Source: Gymnogyps californianus (lineage: Eukaryota > Chordata > Aves > Accipitriformes > Cathartidae). Taken from it: DNA of 64,000 nt. Both the position numbers and the translations under genes were made by a program. Under the pieces are notes generated by a model. It saw nothing but the letters and a program-made list of their open reading frames with translations, did no database searches and was not told where the DNA came from. Positions 10,407 through 23,960 of this stretch are shown one piece after another (within the stretch, counting starts at the first letter, position 1; each line of letters starts with the position of its first letter). The stretch lies in NCBI RefSeq assembly GCF_018139145.2, contig NC_059472.1:99646877-99710876 (forward strand). The letters are read 5' to 3'.

Positions 10407-13400
10407 GAGGGTGGGAAGGGCACAGGGTGTTGCTGGAGCCAGGCATGTGCACAGGAGAGATGTTCCCCCCCCTGTTGGCAGTGGAGTCAGCAGAGATCTA
10501 TGCAAAAAGGCAGCTTTTGGAGGGAAAGTGGGACATCCTGGAGGAAAGAGGAAAGGGGGAAGGCTAAGAAGTATTTTTAGTAGAGAACTGCCCATATTTC
10601 CCGGCATGATGGCAAAGCCTGCCTGCTCCAGTTTGGAAAAGTAAATATTGGCTGTGGGAACAGCGCTCTTGATGTACTACATCTCCTTTCCTAATGTTGG
10701 TGGGCTCAACCCTGTGGACCTGAGGCTCATGTTTGATTAATCTAGAGGCTTCAGAGGGTAGGAAAGCAACGCTGTTTTGATGCCTTGCCATGCCTTTTCT
10801 GATCAGCCAGGCACCAAGTATGCTCCCTGAGCAAAACCAGGCAGTCTGTGCCCCAAGCAAGCCTTACTGACTTGTACTACAGCTTTACGATGAAAAGCTG
10901 AAAGCTGTGATCCTATAATATGACAAAAATACTGAGTTTTTTGTATAAGGGTTTCTTTAATGTCAGCTGTGCTTTTTCTTTTGCATGAGAAACTTTTTCA
11001 GCACAAGTGGAACAGTCGAGTCTGGTTGTTTGGAAGAAGGATGGGGTCTCATGGCACCTTAGTGCACAAAGGTGGAAAGCCACCACTCAGAGTGAGCCCA
11101 GGGTGCTGCAGGTCTGCTGCTCACAGTGGGGCTGTACTGCGTGGGACCTCCCCACTTCCCATGGCTGGGACGCCCTTTTGCCCTGGGGTCTGTGGCATCT
11201 CTCATCTCTCTTCTTTCCTTCCCCTTCTGTTTTAAATTCTTGCAAATCCATCTGTTCGTACCAAGGCTGGTGACTAATGCAGTAACTCTTCTTAGGTCAA
11301 AATAGCTGAAATCATACGGCAATTACACATGCACGCAGAAGGGTTGTTTCCCCCCCATGCCCCCCTTTCCCCATCTCTGGAACAAAACATTCCCTCACTT
11401 CTTGGAGGGCTGGAGCAGCTGCCCAGCTGGCAGGAGCAGAGATGTTAATGCTGTCAGTGAAAGGATGAGTCACTTTGCGAAAGTTATTTAGGAGGGTCAC
11501 CCTTCTTGTTCCCTTTCCCCTCCAGCCACCGATCCTTTCGGGTTCATCAGATGCTGGAGGTCTGCATCGGCTGCTGCCCGCGGAGAGCACAATGAAGGCT
11601 TTTCAGAGCAAGAAGGCTCCTGATGGGAGTCACAAAAATGACTAGTCCTGTGTTTGACTGATCTGTTGGTCTCCTGAAAAAAGCTTCTGCCTGTCTTGGA
11701 AGCATGTGATACTAGCTCCAAGGCTGCCTTTTTCTTCTTTCTTTCTGTTTTTTTTTTTTAAAGTTAATTAGAGGGTAGTTATCAGTGCATGAGGGGAAAT
11801 GAGAAGTAAAAGGTGTAAGGATAACAGAAAATGATGACACTACTTACTTTTGGTTCTTATTTTTTGGAAATAGGTCACCAAAAAGCTGTCTTCTTCCTAG
11901 GAAAATCATGTTCCTCTAAGCCCTCTGGAGGATGCAGAGCTCTTCTAAGATCCCTCTCTAGCTGAGACCTCTTCCATGCCCTGAACCTTCTCCTCAGCCC
12001 ATCAGATTGTGACTGATGTTTGCTGCCTCTCCAAACTCCTGTGGGACCAGAGTGCCCCAGGAGTCAAATCTGGCATGAGCACCACTTGCCCCCTCAGCAA
12101 CAGCTTGGCAATGTGCTCCCGAGTCAGCACCAGGTTTGTCACAGGGCAAACTTGGCTTGTTCACGCTCTCAACTGGGAAGAGCTCTGACCTTTGGGAAGG
12201 TAGCATTTGAGAGAAGGCTGGAGGTCAACTGCTGTGAAGGCCGGTATTGATGTAGGCTTGGTAGTTTAGCTTATTAAATATCTTCTGATAAAGATAGAAT
12301 AAAGGTCTGTCTATCCTGACCATTTGTTATGCTTTTAAATTATCTCTCTTAACCTAGAATTGCTGAATGGTTGCCATATCTGTGCCAGTGCGTGCTCACG
12401 TGCATGCTGTGACAGAGACCGAGCTCTACAGTTCCCCATCCACAGAGCATGGCCCATCAGGCTCAGGGCTGTGCTGAGCAGGCATGGTCTTCCCTGTATG
12501 GCTTGAATCACCTTAGGTGAGGGTGTCCTCTCCAGAGTTCAGGTTATTAATGCTAAAACTAAGCTATGGCTGGGGTCACACCGATGAGGTGGGACTGGAG
12601 GTTGTTCTAACCTCTTTGGTGATTTGCAGTGTGTAAAGTGGGCACGTGCATGACATGCATAGATCATCTTGTGCATCCTTCTCCTCAAGTCTATAGCACC
12701 TATGAGAGGCTGCTGAAAACTTTCCATCACTTCTTAAGGTCCATAGTGTCTGCATCTCCTAACACATGTCAGCAAATCTGCTAGAAGTTGCTTTGCCTGC
12801 TAGGAGGGCTCGGTTTCCTTGATTAAACATGTCATAGGTCTAGAATTTATAGGACTATTTTTAAAATTTATTGGATTATTTTTAAATTTAGCAAAGGGAA
12901 AAAAAGACAAAAAAAATTTCTTATGAGAAGATTCAGGCATTCTTGACGACAATAGTTCTGGCTGGGCAGAGGAGGAAAACTCAGAATCAAATCTTTTGTT
13001 GCTTTTAACGCTTAAAATGTTTTGACACTTTTCATCATTCCTTTAGAAATGTTTCGTATCACTTCTTAAGTGATCTACTCATGACAGACAGGAATGAAGT
13101 CCCTTCCAGACTGTGCCACAAGTGGAGAAGCGTTGGCTCACAGTACTGCTGTGGCAGAGACTTCCACTGATACCCAGTTGCATGTTCCTTTCTGAGCACC
13201 CTATACCCTTGCTGAACAGCTAAATATAGCTGGTTAATCCCACAATTAGCTTGTTATTTTTTTTCTTTGTTCCTAGATGATCTGATGTTGATATATCAAA
13301 AAAAATTGCCTTATTTCTAAAAGCTGGGAAAGGGTGTATGTGTTTTCCTCCTTTTCCTCCCTCCCCCCACCATTTCCCTAGTGTACAAAGGTAACTGTTT

Positions 13401-16400
13401 AATTTTGGTAGACAACTTGAAATTCCGGTGTTTGAAAATGGCAAGTAACCTAGTTAAGCAAATTTGGGTGCATCAGTGGGGAAGGATGGTCTCTTGATGG
13501 CGTTTTAATTAATATCTCTTTAAAATAGTATGTTCCCTTCCTTGCTACCCCCACTGGAAAGACACCTGTAAGTTGCCCATGAAATAGCAAGTGACTAAGT
13601 GTACTGACAGAAGAATTACAAACCCAGAACACTCATCAGTGGCAAACCAGTCTTGTGTCATTTTGTGGGTGTCTAATTGGCCCAGTGTAAAATACCAAAT
13701 TAAGCCTGAATATTCAGATCAGAAGACTAAAATAGCCTCTCCCAGAAGTTTATTCTGTTCTCTGATATTTTTGTCCTATTTTCAACCTTTATAGAGGTGA
13801 CACATCCCCACTCAGCGTTACTGGCTGCGTATTGTCAGTCTGGAGTACTGGCGCTCCATCTGTGAGCTCCAGCTAGCAGCAGGTACTGTAAATCATAGAG
13901 ATTCATGACAAGGCTTTGAAGTTTTCTGAAGGACAAATCGCAGTATCTGTGTAGAAAATTACTGTATCTAGTAACCAGCAGTGGCTCTTTGTTTGTCAAA
14001 TGCTGTGGTGATAATGTTGTTGGGCGATGCTTTAACTGTTGTGAATCAAATATATAGAAACCACACATGCATTCATGTACATTTTGCAGCTCCTGTCTTC
14101 CTCATGCATTCACTTTCACACTCATGCATACGCTTGTTGCTGCCAGAAGAGCTGAGCTGAAATGGAGCATGAGGCTGTTCCTGCACTCTTCCAAGGTTTT
14201 CTTTTAGATTCGGGAAAGGAGAAGGTTGAGTCACCCAAAAGCACGTGGCCCCACGCTGCTACAGGCTGTCAACGGCTCAGATGAGAGGGACCAAAGCATA
14301 GTTGGTCCAGCACCTAAATAGCCATGGTCTGGAGGGCTTCCAGCCTGTGATGCCACAGGCAGGTTTGCTTTGTGGTGATGTCCTTGGAGACTCAGTTTGG
14401 CTAGTTTAGAGGCGGATGCAATTTGGATTCAGACGTGCACCTTTTGCACAGGTTTTGTTTTTGTTCCTGCTAATACTGTAGGTCTCGGGCGTCCTATGGG
14501 ATGCCAGTGGATGAGTGCTCCCAGCTGCTGGAGGCTGCCAGCAGAAGCTTTTGTGAGTCCAAGATCTAGCATGAGGCTAAGGGTGACCAATCGGATAAAA
14601 AAGGTTAAGCAAAGGGACCTGCCCATCAGGACCAGCCCGAAGAAAGCAGTCATCACTGTAGGGTATGGTGTAACAGGGCTTACAGCAGATCATTGCTTGT
14701 GAATCAAACCCAGCAAAGTCCAGCTCAGTCAACATGAGCGCTACAGTGCTGATGGTCAGAGCTGACCCTACGTATTGCGTGTGGGGCTGCCAGTGCAGGC
14801 CTAGGTGGGAAGAATGGGGGTGACTGGGGATGGGGTGAGCCTTGGGGCCTCCCTGTACAGCCTCTGCTCGTGCAACCCTGCTCCATCCCCTTGAATTCAG
14901 ATAGTGAGCAGAGACATCCTTGGACAAATGTGGATGTACTCAACACCCATCTGCAGTGAACTGTGCCTGGAGAGACTGCCCTGCCATGTCCCTCAGTGCA
15001 TCGTTGGGACATCTGTATGTGCCTAGCTTCATCCTCCATGTTTCCATCTCTTCACAGGAATTCTGGAGGGAGAAGGGAAATGAAGCTATTCCTAGAAATC
15101 CGACTGCAGTTACATGTCTCTTCCCTTAACTGGTGGACTCATCCTTGCTTCTTTTTGGTACCAATGTTAACATGTCTTTTGGCTGTTAAGGGGAGTTTTT
15201 AGACTTGTTTAGAAGAATCTCCTCTCTCTTCCCTGTGTGCCACTTGCTGTGCACTGTGGAAGGGTGCAAAACCATGGCTATTGGGTATTTCACTTCAGAG
15301 GCTTTTCAGTTGACACATTTCTGTCCCACCAAGAACCTGGGCTCAGCCCAGCGCAGCACGGCAGTGCAGGGGACAACAAACGCATTGCAAAGGGTTTCTG
15401 TGCAGTTCCTGAAGGCTGTGCTATGTGGGGCACTCTACGTAATGAAGCACCATTTTGTTTTTGGGATACCAGTTTACAGCCTGGTATGAAGTCTGTGCAT
15501 AAAGCCATGAGAGAAGGGCACGTTTGTGTGTCCACATGCATCAAATCTCCTTGCTTGGGCTGCACTGCCATCCTATGCAAGACTTTCACGCAAAATATGT
15601 TTGTGTCCTTGGTGTGCGTGCTGTGGTGCTCTTGAAAACAGGAGAGAGACGTGACTCCTTTAGGGCTGGCCCCACTCCAGATTTCCTGGAGCCCCAGATG
15701 TGCCCCACAGAGCACCCTCACCACCACTGAGCACTGCTGTTAATGCTTCTGGCACCAAAATACAGTCGGTGACTCCTGCTTCTTCCTTTCCCCTCCACCA
15801 TGAAGGGGGAGGGAAGGCGGGGAAGAAAAAAAAGTAAAAACCCAGAAAGCGCATGCATTGAAGGAGAAACTTCCTCCTACCAGCTCGATCTGGGACCAAC
15901 CTGCTCGCCACCCTGCTGCCCCAGAGGGGTTGTTTTTGGTGGTGGTGCCTTTGGCACCACGCCTGACAGCAGCCATTCTCTTCAGTTTGCTGCTCCTAAA
16001 ATGTACTTTGGGAAAACTGCATTTCTGAGCCCAGTTCACAGGAGTGTTTCCACTTAGGACAGCATTTAATTGCATGTTGGAGTCAAACTGAGATTGAGTG
16101 GGACTTGAGTGATGCTTAGAGAGAGGGAATATACAGCCGAGACCTGGATCTCATTTGCAGGCTGTCACTGCTCTGTTGCACCAAGCAAGACCCGCAGCTG
16201 AGGCAGGCCTGATCCCTCTCTAACATTAGCGGATGGATACAAGGAGTGAAAATGGGGCTGACCACCCCTGTCAGGGCAGGAGCTTGGATTTTGTTGTTCC
16301 TGTGTGTCCTGCATCCCAAGGGCATCAGTGTGGTGTAGGCAGGAGTGATCATCCCCATCCAGCTGCACAGGTCTGTCCCTGAACCTCATCTTCACTGGGG

Positions 16401-17893
16401 TGCTGGCTCTGGACCCCCAGGCATGATGCTGGGTGGTCTCCAGAGAGGGGCCAGAGCTGTGGCTTTTGGCGGGGAGGATGCAGAATGGAATGGGAGCCCT
16501 GCACAGGGACTGTGTTTGGGCTGTTGCAGGAATGGTCAATACAAAGTAACTCCTCTTCCTTGTCCCTGTTCCCACAGAGATTTCATAGAGGGTTTATGCT
16601 GTTGACTTCCTTTTCCTAGTGCAGTGGGAACCTCAGGCCCCTGGGGACCATGTGTGTGTGACAGAGACTGAAGGAAGGGTGTGGGAAACGGGGTTTCTCC
16701 TATAGGTCCCTGCTGTGAAGCACTCCCAACAAGGTCTGTTTGGCTTTCTTGCCAGCCCAGAGCATAAGATATAAACGTGGCTTTGCTTTCCTCCAGTTTG
16801 AGTAGCTCCAGGTGGTTTAGGATTGACCCTATGGCAAAGGGTGAGGCTCTGGCTTTGCCACTTGTATGGGTGGGCTTTAGTCTTATAGGTCATTGCCAAG
16901 GACAGAGAGTTTTGAAATTGTGTTTTTTGGTTTTGGCATCCGGTATCAGAAATGTAGTGTGGTCAAAACTAGTAATTTTCTCTACAGAGGGGCAAGCCCA
17001 AGAAAGCTTTCCAGCAAGCTTTTTTGCTTCTATGGATTTTTATTCTCAGTTTCAACAAGTAAGTTGAACAAAAGTAAGTAAGGACCAGAGACCTCACAAC
17101 TGTGGTTGGAGAAAGCGTGTGATTCCACTGATGAAGTGGTGTTTCCTAAAATAACAGCCTCAGGAACCTCTGCAATCTGTTTCCCTGTCTCTTACCCTTT
17201 TACAAGAACTGAGAAGTCTTTCAGCATTGTGAAGCAAGGCTGCGAAATAGCAACCAGAACAAGAGTGTCTCAGTCTCTCGTGCTCTATCTGGGGACCTAT
17301 TGGGCTATTATTAGCAGGGGATACCAAATACATTTTGTAAATATTTGAAAAGCCTTGCCAAGCGGTGTTGCAAAGACACATGCTCTTTTATGAGCCCAGC
17401 AATCGTTAAACCCAGGCAAAATGCAACAAAAGAGCCAGAGCAGTTCATACTTATCATCCCATTTGATCTTGTCTGTGTAAGGAAATGTGCTCGGATGCAT
17501 CTTGGGTCAAAGCTGAAAATCCTGCTCCTAATTCTTGGCAGAGAGGGTTTCTTTGCAAGTGGAGATCGGACAACCAGGCTCCCGAGCTCCCGATCCCCTG
17601 ACCTGGGATGTGGTGGTCTCCTGGCATGCTCCTCCTGCTCTGGGGTCTGGGAGCTGGTCTGAGGAGTCATCCCGCTCCTCCAGCGTAATGCGAGGTGCCT
17701 AACTTTTTGGGATTTCCTTACAGCCTCCTCTTGTCCTTTTTCAGCACAGGAGGAGTGACCCGCAATCTCGGTTTTCATCGCTAGAGGGAGGGAAACTACA
17801 CGGAATTATCACCCCCCTGCGCTCCTCTCCGGTCTCCCCCCTCCATCCATCCGCTCCAGGCAGGGCAGCAAATGTTCTTCTACCATGGTTTGG
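10407..17893. other. Noncoding, no recognised feature
   Basis: A mixed-composition interval with no gene. Frames reach 145 codons (15290-15727, minus) and overlap open frames on the opposite strand, which suggests composition. C-runs lie at 11350-11372. AT-rich blocks occur at 12840-12925 and 13660-13800. I identified no repeat family with confidence. Confidence 0.55.
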
Positions 17894-17909
17894 TTTTTTT
17901 TTTTTTTTT
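17894..17909. repeat. Poly-T tract (T16)
   Basis: A run of 16 T on the boundary between two GC-rich patches. Confidence 0.9.
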
Positions 17910-19366
17910 ATGAGGAACAGGTAAAACTGTGGTAGGTGGGCTGTTTTCCTTCGACGGTACCAAACCAGGGTTTGTGCACATCCTCGCAGGTTGCTGCGAG
18001 CAGGGTCTGGGAGCCGTGCTCTGGGAAGCTCTGCGTAGCCCCGGGTACCTGCTGAAGGAAGGGGACCACAAGAGCAAGGCAGGCTGCAGGCATCTCCGGG
18101 GCTGCCAGCAAGTTCTGGCCGTGCTCCCTGGGGTAATTTTTGTGGGAAGTGAAATTGGCGTGCAGTGGCAAAGAAGTCATATCCCACCCCTGTGGTAACT
18201 AAATTGGTGGGCGAAGGGCTGAGAGAACTTAATGCACGCCATGGGGTGAAGGCACGTGCTGAACGCCGTACGGTGGTGTGCTTGTGCCCTTCTGAACTGA
18301 GGGGGAATATATGCATTATGTCCCCAAATATAATCTCCTCCAAAGTACCTATCAGCTCTTGTATATCTTTTAGCTTCATAATCTGTGATGTGGCCTGTTT
18401 AGTGTGGCTAAACAAATCAAACCATTGAAAAAAATGCAGCTTAAGGAAAGACTGTCCTTGCTTTCTAACATATATATTTAAAAAGCTAATTTAACAACAA
18501 AAAAAAAAGCTTTAACAAAAGCAAATGGTGATAGAAACTTATGGGTATTCTTGAAGTAGTGCACCATAGACACTTTTTTTTCTGTTTGAAAGCATAGTAA
18601 TTTTGAAATTCATTTAAGAGAAAGATGATGACAATTTCAACCTAGGAATAGGAACACAGTTGTAAAGTCAACCTGCTCCCATGGGAAGTACTAGTGAACA
18701 ACTTTCCTGCTTTCAGAACCTATTTCATGAAACCTGGTAGCTCTTTACCAATCCCCCCTAGACTTGGGATTATGAAAACTAGTTAAGGTCAGCTTTCCTC
18801 ACCAGAATGGCACCGACTAGCTACGGTGTTTTTAGCCTTGTCTGCTGAGGGGACCATCCATCTCCCCTACAAGATATGGAAGGGTGGAAGCAGGCGTGTC
18901 AGAATGAGCTACTGGCTCTGTAAGAAAACCAAGGGCGCATCTCTGTTCTAGATTTTCTTATGATGACTATGGTCATAGCACCATACTGTATAGCACTGCA
19001 GGCAAGGGTGTTGTCATCTCTTGGGAGACTGTTGCTCCTGAGGGGATGCTCTTGAGGGCTGATAGTAGACTGATACCTTTTTTCTTTCATTTTAAATATT
19101 ATTTTAAAAAACGACAAATAATTCATTGCAACATGGAAATAATTCATAATAATAAAAAAGGAATTAAAACTGACCAAGACTGAACGTGACCATGGCTTGT
19201 CTGTTGCTCAAGCCTGAACAGAGGAAAAGAAGAGACAGTAACAAATCAAAAGTGAAAAGGCACATGTGTGGGTTTGTGTTTGGTCTTCTTATTTATTTAT
19301 TTTTTTTAAGTACAGGCTATTATATATTGTTGGTAGCAGTAGGAAACAAACAAAAAAGTCCACACA
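17910..19366. other. Noncoding; longest non-LTR open frame
   Basis: The minus-strand frame 17741-18415 (224 codons) is the longest in the window outside LTRs. Its product is Ser/Pro/Arg/His-rich with no domain I recognise, it runs through the T16 tract as a Lys stretch, and other frames are open over the same DNA. I regard it as accidental. From 18430 the DNA is AT-rich and featureless. Confidence 0.55.
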
Positions 19367-19383
19367 TTTTTTTTTTTTTTTTT
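19367..19383. repeat. Poly-T tract (T17)
   Basis: A run of 17 T followed by CCCCC. Simple-sequence tract. Confidence 0.9.
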
Positions 19384-19789
19384 CCCCCTTCCTTAATGAA
19401 AAGAAGCATGAATGCTGCAGGACTAACTCTGGAAAAAATTGAAAGATGAAACCATAATGAGAGCTTCTTATTGTGTGACTCGGAGGTGGTCACACTTGTA
19501 ACTGTCTAGGTCATTATCGGGAGCGGAAAAGGACAGGGTAGAGCAATATTGAACGTACTCCTCCCTTTATCTTTTGATACTAAAAGAAATGTGCACATCC
19601 ACTATGTGCAAAACGTGGCTTCTGGCAGTGAAAAAGACATGGAAGGGCTGAAGCAGCAGCAGGTCCCTGTGGGATGGGACACAGGGGTGTTGGATTGTGC
19701 TTTGGGCTTGGCCTTCCTCGGGGAAAGCCTTGGCTGGCTGCAGCATTGGATGGGGCCAGTAGCAGTGGAAAGGAGTCAATCTTCTTCGT

Positions 19790-20080
19790 CAAAATCCCGC
19801 CCGAGCGTTGCCGGCGGTCAGGAAGAGAGGATGGGTTCCAGGAGGGGACGAGTGCCCGAGAGGAGGGTGTGCCAAAAAGATCTGGCTGGCAGCGGAGCAG
19901 CTGGCCTCTGCTGCTAATTCAGATTGGCTGGCCCAGGAGGATCCTAATTACAGCACAACTGCTGTCTCCATAATCGCTGCGGCAGGAGCAGCGCGGGCCA
20001 TAAGGCACTGAAAGGGACCTGGATGCGGCAGCGGAAGATTATTAGAGTTACTGTGCTCTGTCCTGGCCACTGAGTCGCAC
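19790..20080. promoter_or_regulatory. CpG-rich candidate regulatory patch
   Basis: About fifteen CpGs occur in under 300 bases, clustered at 19796-19815 and 19976-20035. Interspersed are homeodomain-like words CCTAATTACAGC (about 19942), CCATAATCGC (about 19969) and GATTATTAGAGTTAC (about 20036). The combination of CpG density with AT-core sites differs from its neighbours and suggests either an unmethylated regulatory element or a small non-coding promoter. Frames of 122 and 99 codons on the plus strand have no recognisable domain. The assignment is inference from composition. Confidence 0.35.
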
Positions 20081-21482
20081 AAAACCTACCAGATGTCAGG
20101 GAGGAAGAAATGGGTCATCCTCAGCATAGACTTGTGCAAATAATGTCATTGACTGCTTATATGAACAACGTGATTGCATAGCGAGGCTGGGTTATACCCT
20201 ACTGAGGGTGTTCATGGGGAAAGCGTTGGAAACGCGGCGAGTCTGCTTGGGCATTGGGGTCTGATTTGCAAAGCAGCAGCTACTTGTGTGGCTGATGTCT
20301 GATATGAATAACAAAAGCTGTTCAGACAACTCCTGGTGAAGGACTGTAGCTGTGTCAGATGTTCCCTGTGTACCAGTAACAATGGCCACTCACCTGCCCG
20401 CACCAGCCGCTGACAGATGAAATCATTCTCAACAAAACTTGAGCCCAGCAACTATCGAGAAAAGCTGTGATGAGTAATAAGAAAACTATGTTTTAGGATG
20501 TGAATGTTATTGTTTTGGATTCCTGGTATGTTCCCAAGGTCAGCTTCTTCAGATATATTTTGAAATCAAAATAGTAAGCTCAGGCAACAGAGGGGATGCA
20601 TCAAAGCAGATGTGATCTTTGTCGTATGGGCAGTTTGTTGGCAATCTGAAGTTACTGCTGGTGCCCGTTACATTTAGGATCTAGGGTAGGAGGTGCTCCC
20701 ACCATTTCATTTGCGAGACAGAAGCATCAAAGATTTTACAATGCTCTTTTTGGAAGTGCTCCCTGAGAAAAGGACTGTGAAATGTTGAACTGCGCCTTTG
20801 ACTTGCAGCCCAAGCGTTTCCCGAGTTGAAAGTCTGGCACTTAGTCCCCAGATGCGAATAAGGGAAGTGGGGTGCAGGTAAAGCGTTATTGCCTTCATCC
20901 TCCCACTTGCTCACCAACAGGGGAAAGTCCCCAGTCGCTTCCCTGCAGGCTGCGCCTGAAGCACGTGTTTCTCTCTTGCACTAGACTTTAATCACATGCA
21001 ATCACCTTATGGATAGCCGGGGCAATAATGGTGATCTTAAACATTGCTGGATGACTCACATTCACTTTATCTAAGTCTGTTCACACTGTTGCAGCTTTTC
21101 TTGCTGGTGACGATGTGGCGGAGAAGGACAGAGTGAGAGAGTGAGATAGCGTGGAAGTGGGAGGCTGTTCCAAGGTGATGAGCTATTTTGCATTGGCATC
21201 TGATGGTGCTAATCAGTAACAATGTACTTTAGAAGGTGTCTTTTGATAACATGCTTTAATAATTTAACCCTCCTCATATTTTGGGGTATATAATTTGCGT
21301 GGGGATTACAACCTGAATCTGCTTAGGTGCCTCTGGTTTCTGACACAGCAGCAGCCTTTGAAACAGCGAGTGTCTGCTCTTGCTGCTTAATCTCTGAGGC
21401 AGCCAATTTGGGGACAGAAGGAGTTTTTACTTTATCTGCTCCAAACACACTTGTACTTTATTCCTTTGTATTGGTAAAACAG
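20081..21482. other. Noncoding; weak regulatory-like block near 21 kb
   Basis: No gene. The stretch 20985-21075 (AATCACATGCAATCACC, GGGGCAATAATGG, GATGACTCACATTC) is non-repetitive and rich in factor-like words, including an AP-1-like TGACTCA. Evidence for conservation is lacking. Confidence 0.4.
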
Positions 21483-21560
21483 GGAAAAAAAAAAAGGCAA
21501 AAAAAAAAAGGCAAAAAAAAAGAAAAAAAGCTGTGTGTGTGAGCACGTGTGTGTGTTTAT
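21483..21560. repeat. A-rich tandem array followed by (GT)n
   Basis: Three to four A9-A12 runs separated by GGC or G form an imperfect tandem array of about 13-14 bases per unit (21483-21529). It is followed directly by GT-rich DNA (21532-21560, with CACGTG inside). It is a simple-sequence expansion and may be polymorphic. Confidence 0.8.
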
Positions 21561-22352
21561 ATAGTATGGGAGACAGAGACAAAACTGAACAAGTGTGGGA
21601 GGGTGAGAACCTTTATTGTGCAACAAACTGATGGCACCAAATATGCTGCATTTGTTGTGAGTTAAAAGGTTTATACAAAGATTTTCTTAGTAATGTCTAA
21701 GATCTTAATAGGGTAATTAATCTTTCTAAGTGTTAGTGCCAGATTATGGGATCAGCTATTACCCCTGGCTACAGAGTACTCCTTTGTGTATTGCTATGAA
21801 CAGGACTAAGTGATGAGACTACTCCATTTGCCAAACAAAGATATGGTTGCTGCTAGCTTGTTTATGTTTGAAATGCATTTCCTGGTGCAGTAAGAGAAGG
21901 CGGCACCATTTCCCCGGGAATATTGCTGCCCTTTAAAATGAGTCTTATTAAGAGAAAAGGGGATGAAGCTCTGTATAATTTGCAGAGCTTTATAGAAAAG
22001 TGCATATATACTTTAGAAGACATAATGGTGAGTTGCTTGGTTTGACTATTTTTTTTTCCAGGCAGGAAAATAAATAGATAGCTAATGTAATTATAAGAAA
22101 GCAGCTGTAGGAATAGATAAAAAGAGGTCTCTACTTAAAAACTTCTGTATGGAATGCAGAAGCCAAACACTTTAGTTGAGGAATTAAAATCCAAGTTGTA
22201 CTGCAGCAGGATAGAGTAGGACATAGAGGACATGGGAGAATTTTCCAAAGCCTAATAAATAGGCTTTGCTCAAGCCTGTTTATTCAAAAGGGTGAGTCAA
22301 ATCTATCGGTTGTTTTATTTAATACATAAAGGAATTTTTTTCCAGTGACATT
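21561..22352. other. Noncoding, AT-rich
   Basis: No gene, repeat family or RNA seen. It contains several TTTATT/AATAAA words, expected in AT-rich DNA. Confidence 0.55.
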
Positions 22353-22385
22353 GGGGGGCGGGGGGGTGGGGAGAGAGAGAGGAAA
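22353..22385. repeat. G-rich tract with (GA)n
   Basis: G6 (22353-22358), C, G7 (22360-22366), T, G4 (22368-22371), then (AG)n. The G-runs could form a G-quadruplex on the plus strand, because the longer runs can be split. Confidence 0.75.
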
Positions 22386-22400
22386 AAGTAGTATATTACC

Positions 22401-22418
22401 CAACGGTTGTCACCGTTG
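22401..22418. repeat. Perfect 7-bp inverted repeat with paired MYB-like sites
   Basis: CAACGGT (22401-22407) and ACCGTTG (22412-22418) are exact complements around a 4-nt loop. Each arm contains the MYB-type core YAACNG on one strand, so it is a head-to-head pair of MYB-like sites. Confidence 0.5.
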
Positions 22419-23960
22419 AAACAACTGGGTCATCCTGGGGAAATGGCTGCTTGGCTGAATTTTGACATCTCCCGTACTGCTGAATGAGCAACCTCTGATC
22501 AAGGTCAGTATAAACTACTCTGTCCACATCATTTAGTCTGGTCTAGTGAAGGCTGTCATGTTCTTCAGTGATGATAAAGGAAAACTCCAACTCCAAGCTT
22601 TAATATATAATATAGCTGGCTTGAACCTAGGATTGGTTTTAAGCCATCCCAGAAGCAGTCACCTGCGAGTGACTGTTCGTGTGTGGATGAGTGTGCTTCC
22701 CATATAATAGTGCTGGCGAGGCTGTCATACATTGAGATGAAATGCTCTGGGTTGGTTCAAGTTGCTGCCACGTCAGGTTAGACTTTCTTCTAGGCATTGG
22801 GTGGGAGGACACTCACACAGGGTGCGTGGGAGGAAACGTTTGCTACGTGGCTGGAGAGTTAGTCAATTTGCAGAAAAGTGAGGAAAAGAGTGGTCATGTA
22901 GGCTGGAGGTGGAGGGGGTCTTGCCACCTCTTGCCTTGCTGGTACCTGCTGATGCTGATGGCATGCTGCAAGCCCTCTAACAGGGTCGTTCCCTTTACGA
23001 GGGCAGGCACGTGTTACAGGATCAGCTGGGCGATCTGGCACTGCCCGCTCATCTCTGTGGCAACCATGGAGCCGTATGCTCTCTTGCCTTGCCTGCTGTA
23101 TAATGCTTTACAGCTGAACAACGATGAAAAGGAAAAGCTGCAGAACCTGGTTCACCCTCTTCTCAATCTCAGTGGGAAGTTCACATTTATACAAGGCTTG
23201 GGGGATCAAGGGAGAATCCTGAAATTGTGCCAAACCACCAGAATAAAGTCATAATATTCTGGTCTGGCATAAGCTTGAAGAAGCCTCCCTGTAGGCACAT
23301 TGGGTGGATGTAGGATCGAAGGGGGTGGTCAACCAGACCTTGTAGATGTTTATTCTAGATGGCGACGTGTGCTTGCTTGACTTGTCCCTAGGCTGAGAGG
23401 ATGAATTGCCAGCCCTGCTGGTCAGCTAGGGCTTGTACAACACTGGGCAGCTCTGTGTAGGCTCTGCTTGGCTTCCATCGTGGCAGCTCCTGCCGGCTGG
23501 CCATGTGTTGGGACCCAGGGAGATGTGCAGCACTGGGGATGCCCGCCCTGCCCAGCTGCTGTGGGGGAAGGTGCTGCTTAGCTGATGGGGGGGCAGTGTC
23601 ACCAATTCCTCCCACTGGGCTGAGTCAGTGGGGGCTGCCCACGAGGGCAGAAAACGAGGGTGATGCTCATCCCACATACCTAGGGGTGGTGGTGGTTGAA
23701 AGCCCACCAGTGCTTTCAAACCTGCTGCACTGTCATCATCCTTTCTCTAAGTGACTGGAGTACGCCTCCTAGAAATTGAACATTTGCCTGAAAACAACAG
23801 TGAGCTCCTGGCTCTGTCCTGTTGTCCCAGCACCTGCAGAGCCTCTTCTCCCACACCTAATACAGGGATTTCACACTCGTGATGCTGCAGAGATGTGCTC
23901 TTTTGTAAGTAGATGTCTTCACTGGTCAAATTACATTTATAGCTTTCTGCATTCAGTATT
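22419..23960. other. Noncoding, no recognised feature
   Basis: Frames up to 170 codons (22742-23254, plus) are open, with overlapping minus-strand frames. The predicted products show no domain and there is no upstream promoter or splice pattern I can defend. Treated as non-coding. Confidence 0.5.

Noticed and set aside
17741..18415. 224-codon minus-strand open frame
   Set aside because: Longest outside LTRs, but Ser/Pro/Arg/His-rich, with a Lys run encoded by a T16 tract, no known domain, and other frames open across the same DNA. No splice or promoter support.
22742..23254. 170-codon plus-strand open frame
   Set aside because: Trp/Cys-rich product without a domain. An overlapping minus-strand frame suggests chance.
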